Below, one piece after another: positions 50,636-61,080 of a DNA stretch of 64,000 nt. The stretch covers positions 62,001-126,000 of the forward strand of contig JAULBX010000003.1 of NCBI GenBank assembly GCA_032358255.1. The letters run 5' to 3'. The translations under genes and the position numbers were made by a program. Numbering within the stretch: the first letter of the stretch is position 1; each line of letters begins with the position of its first letter. Under the pieces are notes generated by a model. The model was not told the DNA's origin. It did no database searches and saw only the letters and a list, made by a program, of their open reading frames with translations. The DNA comes from Heterotrichella gracilis (taxonomy: Eukaryota > Sar > Xanthophyceae > Tribonematales > Xanthonemataceae).

Positions 50636-51769
50636 TCAACAATGCGCGATAAGCCTGCGCAGTGCCGTGTACTTCTCATCCACGACAGCCTGCAATCGGC
50701 CTGCAAATGATGCCAGAAATAAAATATGATTAAGCTCCCATGGTGTACGAGTTGCATAGCATGGCCTCAGAGGTGAGGTGCAAAACAGGGTGCAACTGTG
50801 TGAAGCAATCCAACAGCAGGCAAACGAGGAGAAGACTCCTTGCCCGTACCTGGCCTCGGTCGGGTAGGCGGGTAGGCATACACTTTCCCCTTCCCGTTCT
50901 TCACGCCGTAAAACTGGAGCAGCAGTGATAGCTTGTCATTGTTGGCAGCTGTTCCGTTGGCCATACACTCCAGCTCGCCCACGCTCCTAGGGAAGCACGC
51001 TGCGCCAACAAGGGTTGGGGCTGTGAGAAGGCAGGGTTGTATTACACGCCAGACAGCCACGCACGCATGGAGGCCACAACTCACCTGGAGGTGGTCGGTC
51101 GGCAAGGTCATGGTCAAGGAGTGGTTCCAGCCAACCCCCGCCCCTGTCTACCATGCGGCGGTTGTTTGAGGCTATCAAGAAGCTGGTAATGGAGCGAACT
51201 TGGGTCCTGATTGGCTTCACCGCCTCCTCCAAGAGCTTGCGGTGCTCCTCAAGGAGATGCTCTGGTGGGTTTTCCTCCTGCTCCTTCAATACGTCCAGAA
51301 TTGCTTGCATGACCAGTGATCCTGCAGTGGTTCAGCAATTAACAGCCTTAGAAGCTGCACCACTACAGCTGCAATGGCGCAGGTAAAGATTGAAACTTTA
51401 GCCACAAATAACCCCTGGACCCTGGATCCATACCTCCGTACATGGAAGCAAGGTGCTGGACGTATTGGGTGATTTGCGATACCCACTCGCCCACCGCATG
51501 GTCAGTCACTGCAGTAGACACCACAGAGTGAGCAAAGGAACGAGGTGGGGAGTGGTTTCAGCAACGCTCAACTGGGTCAAACTTGGAAGGTGGGTCAACG
51601 TGTCACCTGATGTCCCCAATGCGTCAAGGGCTGTGGCCAGATACGTATTCCAGCTCTGCACCTCCGTTTCTGTTGGCTGTGCGTCGATGTATATTGCCGG
51701 CGGCAAAGGGTACACGCAACCCATAGACACTAGACGGTCGAGTTGCTCAGGAGGGTGTGGGATAGCCAT
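50636..51769 (-). CDS. Member C of the unrecognised three-gene family, intact
   Basis: Five exons close in frame: 51607-51769, 51434-51508, 51085-51321, 50850-51020 and 50636-50700, giving 236 residues. All four introns are phase 1 after a G. The protein starts MAIPHPPEQLDRLVSMGCVY, continues with an acidic-helical stretch (VTDHAVGEWVSQITQYVQHL), then VLKEQEENPPEHLLEEHRKL, FLIASNNRRMVDRGGGWLEP and LSLLLQFYGVKNGKGKVYAY, and ends QAVVDEKYTALRRLIAHC. It has no signal peptide, membrane helix or Cys cluster and is probably soluble. I do not recognise the family. Member A (36989-38109) is its recent sister within the segmental duplication, and member B is an older relative. Conserved sequence continues beyond the stop (50180-50600), which may be 3' UTR or further alternative exons. 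Confidence 0.7.
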
Positions 51770-51945
51770 GGTGAGGGGTCAACGGGACCGTTCAACGTGA
51801 ACAACCTTGTGAAGGAAATAGGAAGTTGCAACTGTTTGAGTCAGGATATCTCGGTTCTAAATACGTATTTACGCTGCAGCACTTGTGAACACGGAGTCCC
51901 GGAACCCATAGGGTGGATGCATGCATGCAGTTCGGTGGGACCAAC

Positions 51946-52788
51946 CCGGGGTGCCTAGGGTTGTTGTCCACGACCTGTTATCAGTCCATAATAAGTAGCT
52001 CTAGTTTGGTCTTGGTGCGCCCACGGTATTGATAGCCCGACACTTCAATAACAGCAGCAGCAACACGGGCTTGGCCATATGTGGGGTCATTTGTGGCGCC
52101 AGGCAAGGTGGACGACAGCACACGGAGATCCAGTGTTCCGGTGCCCGACTGCCTTTTAAAGGTTAAAACCTCATTGTTGAGGCAAGTAGGGTCTGTTTGT
52201 CTCGTAAAGGCATTATCGTATCAACTCCTGGTGCATTACAATGATGCATGCATATGCAGCACTGAAACGGTATTCTAGCGTCTCGCCTGGCCTCACTTCT
52301 CCCGCTCTAACCCTTCACCTGACGGAGGACCAGGGACTGCAACAACGTGAGTTCTACTTCTTGAACAAGTTGTCTCCTTTTGCGTCGGTTCACCCCTGCG
52401 ACAGGCCAATGGCATCGTGACCACAACTCCGCACTGCCCGACTCTAGAACGTGTTGCGGTCCAAACTAGTAAACGCGTAGCAAGGCTGCAGCACGGAGTT
52501 TGACTGGGGGTGCTGGCGACGCCAAGCAGGTGGGGTAATGCCTTATGCATAGGGGCACATATGCATGCATAGGCACCGGTTGAGTAGACGCCCAAAGTGT
52601 CTATGCCTGTTGGGTTGTTGCGCCGTTGCACACAGCTTTCAAGGGAAGTCTATATAAGCTGTGTATTTAGCGCCACTGGCTTGTATGGGCATGCGCAAGC
52701 CCACTCCTCCATGCACGCCAGGGCATGGCTTCCAGACCCCGCAGGGCTTACTGGTGCTCACACTTTGCACACTCTCCAGGGTCCAAGC
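51946..52788. other. Region upstream of bestrophin gene
   Basis: Together with 51770-51945 this separates divergent genes (family member C on minus, bestrophin on plus). The open frame continues upstream of the bestrophin ATG to 52603 (another in-frame ATG), so an N-terminal extension of 62 residues is formally possible. No other gene is seen. Confidence 0.35.
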
Positions 52789-55700
52789 ATGATACACTAC
52801 GACAGTAAAAAGTACTTTGGGTTGCACCTATTATTCCAGCTGTATGGGTCTTCGTTCCCCACAGCGTTTGTGTTTGGTGCGGCAAGTGCGCTGCTGACCG
52901 TGGTGGTCTGGTACTTTGTGAATGAGCGGATCGCCATGGAGTTGAAAAACCCACTCTCCTTCCAGGTGAGTCTAATTGCAAAGCACATGGTTACGGTAAT
53001 TAGGTAAAAGAGAATTGACCCTCCTAGGCCCCCCGCCCCAATAAGACAAATTGACTACACTGATGTGCATCTCCATACGCACAAGCATCAGCTCACCCAC
53101 TATCTGTACGGTAAAAAGTACTTTTTATTTTAAAGTACTTTTTATCAGTTCTCGCAAGTTTGCATTATGCATATGGGGCACATCTCCTTGCATGCCTCCC
53201 CGCGGTGAATTCCTCCGTCTAGAAGTGGCCCGTAGCCACAAGTCCTTTGAAACTTATTTAGTGGCTGGCACCAGTGATTTAGCAGAGTATGTAGCTAGCA
53301 ATGTGCCTTTAAACAGGGCACCAACAATCACACGAGTTCAGGTTGGCTCCGTGAAGTTGACTGCCAGTACAACATATCACATGTATCGACACAAGTGTTG
53401 TATATATATCAGCGCTCTCTGAGTTGGTTGCCTTTAAGCCTTGTCATGATGAAAGCTGCGATCCCGAGTCCAAATTTGAACCATATAACTTGGCTAGCAT
53501 GGACATTTGCAGCGCGCATGAGAGTCAGAATGTTGATGCATCATGGATGTTGCAAAAGGCAAAGATTGTGCCCTCTTCCCCAATCCCCTAACCACCCTAC
53601 CACCACGTTCGATGTTGCAGATTTTTGCTTTCATTGTCGGTTTTGCCATCGTCTTCCGGTAAGTGCACACTCTATGGTCACACCAAATGCTGGTAGCATT
53701 TTTTTGCAATAATTGTATCGAAGCTATTGGCCCAAGGCCTGCTAAGACAGAGTTTGCTGTGCAAGGGCGACTGCTGATCTGGCTGCGCAGCTGGAAGGCT
53801 TGTCAACTGATTAGCTAAAATGCTTCTGCAGGATCTCAAGTTCGTATGCACGATTCAACGAGGCAAGGAGCAATATTCAGCGTGTCACAGGGACACTGAT
53901 GAATTTCATTATCGAGGTGCGCAAGCGGGGGGCAATCTTATCAGTGGGGGCCAACCGGCACTATGCACAAGTTAATTTTCCAAATTTCTGATGGGGCTAC
54001 ATGTGGGACCTTTCATTGCCATGGATCCGTGCGCCATCCGCCGTGCACATCAACTTCTCCAAAATGTCTCATATTATTGATACATCCAGAACAATGCAAC
54101 ATTGTTTCACTCAAAGAATGCACTGAAGACCTCCTGCATCGTGCATCAGGGGTTGGCATCGGATTTGGCGGATGAGCACGACCCAGTCAAGCACCACCAG
54201 ATGTCTGAGGCTGAGAAAATCCAGACTGTCACTTTCTACTACAGCCTGCTGCACCACACCAGTCTGCTATTTGCTGTTATGATGAAGAAACTGCGCCAAG
54301 ACGACAACCTGGATGACATGTATCCCCACAGCATGGATGGCAAGCCGCCTTCAATGGTGAGTTTGAAGCAGCAGCATTTCTGAGTCATGCTTCGGTATAT
54401 GTCCATAGGCGGCCCACTTTTGATTTTTTACATCTTTAAATGCATGATAATTTGCTTCAAATAAGCTTCTACCACTAACAACTTCTGTCATTTGATAACT
54501 GTTAACCTGCAACGCATGATTTATGTTTGATACAAGAGGGGCGAGGTGCCCCCAGGTGCCAGGTCCGGGGCCAGATGGGCGGATCTGACCCACGAGGGTC
54601 TTAGGGTGCACAAGAATCAAGAAATGAAAATATTACCCAAGTGTCAGTAGGAAATGCTTGGCACAGGCCGACTGCTAGTGTTGCTAAGCGCATCCAGCTC
54701 AATATGAATATAAAAGTAATGAACCGAATGTATTATGCATGTAAGCTGTAACATTAACATGTGTCTTTTCAGTGCGCGACAGATGACCTACACTACAGCA
54801 GCCAGAAAACCGACGAGGAGTTCATCACCGACTACATCCCACTGCACGCCTTGGCCACTGGGATGCCCATCATTGGGGGCCTGTCAGAATCAGAGAAGCA
54901 GCTGCTGGAGAGCGGAGGGAATGCGCAAGACGTGCGAGGTACGCCTCATGGTCGGCTCAGGTCAACCATCATCATGCTCATTAGACTGTACAAAACGGTT
55001 GATGGGGTGGTGAGCACGCCATCAAAGTATTGTTCATTGCTGCACTCCAGTGAAGACACAGCATGCATGGCAATTTGACACATTGGCCAATATTTATACC
55101 CACCACCTGTACGGAATATGCACATTGCCACTCCCTGTCTTTGATCACTGCATGATTCTGGTGCTGCCACCATAGACGTACGTGTAAGAAACTGTTTAGG
55201 GTTTAGGGTTCCTGATCATTCCTCCCCTTGTGCCCAGGCTTGGGCCTGAACCTGACCTCTGCGCGTGTGGACATGGTGCTGTCCTGGGTGGTGCGGCTGT
55301 GGACCATGCGTGTGTACCAGGTAAGGGGAGGGGAATAGTGTGAGAGGAGGGCAATAGTAGTGAAATGTAACAGACACCTGTGCGTCAATAAGGAAGAAAA
55401 CAGTAAATAAATTTGTATGAAAGTGGAAGAAATAATGCCTTCTCTTTGCTGTCTCCTCTTCCTTAAAAAAGGCGCCTGTGCATGTTTAAGAACAGGCTGC
55501 GTGATGGAACTCATGCTCAATGTTCTTAATATAGAAATATATATGTATTTCGTTTGCTCATTTAACATATGGTGCATTTTCATGTTTATTCAGGCCAGCT
55601 CCCAGAACAACATGGTGCGCAACCAAGCCATTGCCAGCTTGAGGGAGGCAAGGCTGGCCTTTGGGCAGGCAGCGTAAGTGGCAACGCGCTTTGTGCGGAC

Positions 55701-56875
55701 TAGCTGGCATGATATGTATTACTTTCATTGAATATGTCATGTGAAGGACGTGCTGCAGGGTGCACAGGAAGCCATCACGCTGGCGGGATGCGTGTTGTCT
55801 TGCAAGTACCTGAATGGTATTGGACTTGCATTTGCAAACATCCAAATCTGTCACTCCGGTATCTCCGGCTGTCACTAATTATGCCAGGAGCTGTGATAGC
55901 AGTTGGGTCACAACCTTTTCTTAAAGCATTCTAGCCGATTTTGTAGTCGGATGCGCAGCCACTGCACAAACCAACCTTACCCCTGGTGCCATTGCCGTGA
56001 AGTTCTTGTCCATGCACCCCCCCACCCCCTCAATTCCCCTCCCCTGCAGCAAAATCGCCTCCACCCCCTTCCCCTTCACCTGGTGCCAGGCCAACCTCAT
56101 GCTGCTCACAGTGCTGTCCCTGTGCACACCCGTCATATGCACAATGTACACGGCGCATGTGTGGGCGGCGGCGGGCATCGCTTTCCTGGTGGTGTTCTCC
56201 TATTGGGCGCTGAATGGGGCGGCGGTGGAGCTGGAGGATCCCTATGGGCTGGACCCTAACGACCTACCCCTGTCACGGTTTGCGGTAAGGGCATGCCTAT
56301 TGATGCAGATGTCGGGATTTGGAATGATGCAGAAATTGTCACAGTGGTATTGGCATTGCATATTGGGTGGTGTTCTCTGTGGGCACTCAAGGGTGGACGA
56401 TGCAGCTGGAGGATTCCTATACAGGGCCAGGACCCTAAACTCTGCCTGTTAGGCAGTATGCTGTAAAGGAACAGAGATCATTAAACGCAATCAAAATGCA
56501 GATTTTTGACTTCACGCTGCGCCGCAAAAGTAATGGTTAATTATATCCAGTAGTTTCCAGATTATGCACATGCTTTGCTCCCAGCCAGTAGGCGGCTTTA
56601 CAGCTTACCCTGGCCATACCCTAGTCGGCATTCTCCAGTTACCGCCACCCAGCTCTGCCGGGACACAGGCCTTGTACCATTTCTGCATATGTAAAATCCC
56701 ATATCCCTGCTGGAAGGCATGCATTTTTTACCCTTTGTTCACCTGGCTGCAGTTCGACTTCAACCAGTCCATCCTGGTGGCGGCGTGGCAGCAGCGGCCT
56801 CTGTGGTTCAACCAGTACCAGCCCAACATCATGCCAGCCTATGCGCATGTGGACGAGCAAGGGGTGCACCACTGA
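52789..56875 (+). CDS. Bestrophin-like anion channel (bestrophin/UPF0187 family)
   Basis: Nine exons close in frame: 52789-52965, 53621-53658, 53832-53916, 54150-54356, 54773-54938, 55238-55320, 55594-55673, 56050-56284 and 56753-56875, giving 397 residues. The N-terminus MIHYDSKKYFGLHLLFQLYG is followed by the first membrane helix (FPTAFVFGAASALLTVVVWY). The second helix and conserved loop read IFAFIVGFAIVFRISSSYAR then FNEARS, the family hallmark, with the Y-x-R-x-x-E-x-R spacing. Later helices are in exon 8 (LMLLTVLSLCTPVICTMYTA and AGIAFLVVFSYWAL), then ELEDPYGLDPNDLPLSRF, which matches the acidic Ca-clasp-like region ending in a D-x-N-D-L-P type motif, and FNQSI. In algae and plants such channels carry chloride or bicarbonate across thylakoid or other membranes; localisation here is not evident. 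The upstream ATG at 52603 would add an untypical leader, so I prefer 52789. Confidence 0.92.
53111..53147. repeat. AT-rich palindrome cluster in intron
   Basis: TAAAAAGTACTTTTTA is a perfect 16-base palindrome, followed at once by a second AAAGTACTTT palindrome. It shares GTAAAAAGTACTTT with the bestrophin first exon (52805-52818). Confidence 0.6.
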
Positions 56876-56940
56876 CCAGGGTCCAATCGACACTTCCAGT
56901 GGTTGGACAGTACCAGAGGTTGCTGAGCAGAGAGCCGGCA

Positions 56941-57200
56941 AGGACCAGCTGGGACTTGAGAATGATCAGCAGGGAGCGAGAATGATCAGCTGACACCTGA
57001 ATGTGATCAGTAGAGAGCTAGAAATGATCAGCAGCGATCTGAAGTGATCAGCAGGGAGCGAGAAAGGACCAGCTGAGACCTGGAAGTGATTAACAGAGAG
57101 CTAGAAATGATCAGCAGCGATCTGAAGGTGAACAGCAGGGGTTTGGGGATGATCAGCTCAGTCCTGGACAAGATCAGCGGAGACCTGGACGTGATCAGCA
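56941..57200 (+). repeat. Degenerate ~21-bp minisatellite
   Basis: About twelve imperfect units of the type GATCAGCAGNGAxCTGGAxGT follow directly after the bestrophin stop codon, each starting with GATCAGC or a variant. The period is a multiple of three, so one frame stays open as heptad-like peptide repeats, but there is no start or splice context to suggest translation. Confidence 0.8.
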
Positions 57201-57973
57201 GTGTGCCACCACTGCCACACACACAGGACGCGACCATGCTGAGGCATCAGCTGGGGTTTAGGTCATTTGTCATGACAGGCGGGGGAGCGAGGCTGCGGTG
57301 GTTCATCCCGACCATGCATACCATGTGGCCGAGCAGCAGCAGCGTAGGTGTGCTTGTGGGTGACCAAGAGGTTGAAATTGACTGTGATCAGCAGAGTGAA
57401 TTATTATGTGACCGTCACATGTATGTGAGACCATGGTGGGTAGGCTGGGTGTTGCCTGGGGGCACGCGGGGTGCACCATGGGGTGCGCCTTGGTCATGAA
57501 TTCTATGCAATCAAGTTGGAGCCCTGCTTGCAAAGTATATATCGCCACAGCTGGCGAGAGAGGACATGTTCAGCCAGCAGCAGGGCTGCAAGTGACGTTG
57601 AAATATTTATTACAACCATTTTGGATGACTGGTTATTCAGAATGATTGGTATTGGAATCTGAGGCAGTGATCACTTCCTTGATCGTAATCCAAAATGATC
57701 AGGGCCATTATCTTCACCTGCCTGTGGGTGGCGCGCAGCCAGGAGGATAACGCTGTTGTCATACAACGCTACAAGTTGTAAAGTTGTAAGCGATGGTGAG
57801 GCGTACCTAGGTTTGCTTTCGACCTTTATAGCTGCCAACCCGGTCTCCGCTACTCTGCACTTCGTTGCAGTACTCGGCTTGTTTAGCCTGACACACACGA
57901 ACTTCTACACTAACACACCCAACTAACAGCGACAGCTCTTTGCACCAGTGGCTTTTCGTAGAGTGGGGACGCA
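57201..57973. other. Intergenic between minisatellite and adenylate kinase gene
   Basis: Presumed adenylate kinase promoter and 5' UTR; the open frame at 57086-57499 begins in the minisatellite and is not called. No other feature is seen. Confidence 0.35.
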
Positions 57974-60900
57974 ATGCAGACCACGCGTTCTACCTCCAGC
58001 ACGGCGCTGCCACTGTCTGGCAGGGCACACGTGTCCAGCAGCAATGCCTCTCACACAGCACCACAGACCCACTGCAAGGCTTACAGTAAGTCCCCACACC
58101 CAGCACTACCCAAAAGCTCCCTAGCCTCGAGGTTTTGAACCTTGAACTCTGGCGCAGGGCGCATGGAGAAGCCGTTTATGGGCAGCAAAGTCCACGCACT
58201 CAAGGCATCCAGGCAGCAACCAAGCAGGGCTAGCGCAGTAAGTTGCAGCTTGTTCAGTGTCAAGAGCGGCCCTGAAGCTGCCTGTTCACAAAGCAATTCA
58301 AGTAATCAAGCTGTTCAGTTCATTTAACCTCACACTCTGGTTGTGTGTGGCTGCAGCTGTCAGTGGTGGCTGGTGACCAGCTGCGTGTGATGATCGCTGG
58401 GGCACCTGCTGCGGGCAAGGGCACACAGTGCGCCAAGATCGTGCAGAAGGTAAGCAGCCATCCCTTAGAAGCATTTTGACTGCTCCTAGTGATTCCAGCT
58501 GCTCCTAGGTGTAGCAGCGCAGTGACATTGAGGGTATAGTAACTTGCAGCAAGAGACACCCCACCCACCCCACCACCATCACCGCATGGCAGTGTGGTGA
58601 CGTTTTGCTAGGACAGCCACGCTGGGCGATACGGATGGTGACCACGTGAGCCCCTGGGACTGAGTCAAAACCCTTAGGTGGGGTGTTACCGCATGGACCC
58701 ACTGACCCATGGGTGGCGGCTGTCAGCCTGGCTGTGCAAGGGGGGGGAGGGGGCGCGCAAACCCACGTGCTTTAGGGTTTGGAGCTCTGCTTTATCCCAC
58801 TCATGGCAGAATTTCCTAGAAAGCGTCACTAGACTTGTGCGCCTGGTGGTTCGATAACTTGTCAGCAACATCCAGACACCATACAAACACCCCCACCCCC
58901 TCAACCCCCACCCGCTCACCGCCGCCCCACCCCCACCCCCGCAGTTTGGCCTGGTCCACATCTCGGTGGGCGACCTGCTGCGCGAGCAGGTGGCGCAGGG
59001 CACCGACGCAGGCAAGCGCGCCAAGGCCTTCATGGATTCGGGCGACCTGGTGCCAAACGAGGTGGTGGTGGATATGGTCAAGGCCAGGCTGGCACAGCCC
59101 GACTGCGCCACCGCTGGCTGGCTGCTGGATGGGTACCCGCGCAGCGAGGAGCAGGCAGAAGCTATTGAGAAGGAGCACATCCGGCCAGACATATTCATCC
59201 TGATAGACGTAGGTGGTTGAAATGGTGGTGGTGGTGGGTGGTGGTGGGGTGTGGGTATGGTGCATGGGCTGGTGCTGCTGTGGCATGCATGGGGGGTGGC
59301 TGCTGGATGGGTACCCGCGCAGCGAGGAGCAGGCGAAAGCTATTGAGAAGGAGCACATCCGGCCAGACATCTTCATCCTGATCGATGTAGGTGGCCCACG
59401 GGGGGGAGGAGGGATGGTGGGGGTGTGGGGTGAGGGGAGGTGGAAGGGGGGATGGCATGTTCAGGTGCACGGAGTGGTGCTGCTGTGGCATGAACTTGGG
59501 CTGCATGGAGGGGGCTGGTGGTTGAATACCCTTGCATGAGGAGCAGATGGAAGCTGTTGATAAGGGACACACTACCCCGGACATCTTCAATATGATCGAC
59601 GTAGGTGGCGTGTAGGGGGCCATGGGGTTAGCGCACGCGGGGGGAAGAGCGAGAGGACAGGGGGTGGTGCTGGCACCGCATGCATGCGACGGCAGGAAGG
59701 GGGCATGTGCGCCATGGGGGGCAATGTATGCGTGGGATTGCGGGTGGGCAAGCCTTGCATGGGCATGAGTGCATGGGACAGGGCTGGCGTTGCTGTTTCC
59801 ACCCACACGCACACCCACCCACCCTTCAGGTGCCCGACGGCATGCTGTGGAAGGGCCCTCAACCTAATTACTCCATCCATAGGTGCCCGAAGTCATCCAG
59901 CTGGAGCGGGTGGCAAGCCACAAACCCTACACACTCAACCCTAAAATATGCCCTACCCCCTACAATGCCAACACCCCCTACAGGTGCCCGGCTGCATCAA
60001 GCTGAGCGGGTGGCGGGCCACAAGCCCTATAAACCCTAATTTGGACTCTAAACCCCCCATACGCACAGGTGCCGGACGACATGCTGGTGGAGCGGGTGGT
60101 GGGGCGGCGCATGGACCCCGTCACCGGCGAAATCTACCACCTCAAGTTCAAGCCACCACCAGAGGAGGTTGTGCCCCGCCTGCAGCAGCGCAGCGACGAC
60201 ACCGAGGAGAAGGTCCGCAACAGGCTGGCCACGCACCACAAGAACGTGGACTCGGTGGTGGGCTTCTACAAGGACGTGCTGGTGGAGGTGCGGATTCAGG
60301 GTTTTGGGGTTTAGGGTTTTAGGGGTTTGGGGTTTGGTACCCGGCTGAAAACGACGCAGAGGAGAGGGGTTGCAACAGGTTGGCAAAGCACCAAAGCGTC
60401 GCCTTTGTGGTGGGCCTCTACAAGGATGTGCTGGTGGAGGTGCGGTTTAGGGTTTTAGGGTTTGGTTTTGGAGGGCTAGGGTTCAGCACCCCCATCGATT
60501 GTGGATTTGGGTGTGAGCATCTGGTGCATGCGCGGTGGATAAGCAGTACATAGGCAATGCCGGGGGAGAACACCATTTGTGGGGTTTTACGCTGTGAGAG
60601 CAGCTGCTAACCATGGGTTTGCACGGGGCTGTGGATGGGGTGTGGGTTGCTGCAAGTTCCGCCGACATGGATCGATGTACCAGGGGGAGCGGCGCCTGGC
60701 AGCCAGGTGCCCCATCCCTAAAACCCTAGAGCTTAATCCCTAAAGCTATGTGCAGCTGGCCCCTGCGCCTGTGTCACAACAGGTGGCGCACCCCACCAGG
60801 CTGATACACCCACCAAACTGCCTGCCCCAAAGAACAGCGGCACCCCCACACCCTAAAAACCCTAACGCCATGTGCAGCTGATGCTCCCACCATGCTGACA

Positions 60901-61080
60901 CACACTCCTAAATCAACCGCCTGCCTTGCAGGTCAAGGGCACCCCACACCCTTAAACCCTAATCAACCCTGCCTGCCCCCGCAGGTCAAGGGCGACCAGT
61001 CCATGGAGGCTGTGTTTGCTGAGATAGAGAACGCAATCGACAGGGTGCTGCCCACCACCGCTGCTGCAGCCACCGCCTGA
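57974..61080 (+). CDS. Adenylate kinase, probably chloroplast-targeted
   Basis: Six exons close in frame: 57974-58085, 58158-58237, 58357-58449, 58945-59208, 60069-60287 and 60985-61080, giving 287 residues. The first ~62 residues are Ser/Thr/Ala-rich with few acids (MQTTRSTSSTALPLSGRAHV onward), a likely plastid transit peptide. The kinase shows the P-loop IAGAPAAGKGTQC (about 78-90), the AMP-site segment ISVGDLLREQV, LLDGYPRSEEQAEA (about 155), and a LID region GRRMDPVTGEIYH (about 193-205) without a zinc Cys cluster. RLQQRSDDTEEKVRNRL carries the catalytic arginines. It catalyses ATP + AMP to 2 ADP. Intron 4 (59209-60068) and the introns on both sides of exon 5 and before exon 6 contain at least seven copies of exon edges, making this the clearest locus for that pattern. 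Confidence 0.93.
59292..60035 (+). repeat. Array of exon-edge copies in adenylate kinase intron 4
   Basis: Positions 59292-59398 repeat the last ~95 bases of exon 4 with its GTAGGTGG donor almost perfectly. Positions 59530-59610 are a second, decayed copy of the same edge. Positions 59824-59860, 59875-59935 and 59978-60035 are three decayed copies of the left edge of exon 5, each with an AG acceptor and GTGCCCG. CCCTAAA motifs occur between and after them. Confidence 0.85.
60297..60486 (+). repeat. Telomere-type motifs flanking a copy of the exon 5 right edge
   Basis: A TTTAGGG-type tract (60297-60337) follows the exon 5 donor. It is followed by a decayed copy of the last ~95 bases of exon 5 (60350-60444, ending GGTGGAGGTGCGG), then another TTTAGGG tract (60446-60486). 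The same junction, GGAGGTGCGG followed by TTTAGGG-type sequence, thus occurs twice. Confidence 0.85.

Larger units (their letters stand above)
49031..51945. repeat. Segmental duplication, right copy
   Basis: Diverged direct copy of 35566-38283 carrying family member C. It is longer mainly because about 170 bases at 49232-49405 have no counterpart in the left copy. That extra block contains a perfect 20-base tandem pair (49291-49330) and ends in a CTTTCTTTCTTTC tail, so it looks like a later insertion. The left third (49680-50200) is conserved between copies but contains no gene I can support. Confidence 0.85.

Noticed and set aside
52603-52788. Upstream ATG extending bestrophin by 62 residues
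   Set aside because: The added stretch is Cys/His/Arg-rich and unlike bestrophin N-termini, while MIHYDSKKYFG fits the family start.
57086-57499. 137-codon open frame with heptad-like repeats
   Set aside because: It starts inside the 21-bp minisatellite and owes its openness to the repeat period.
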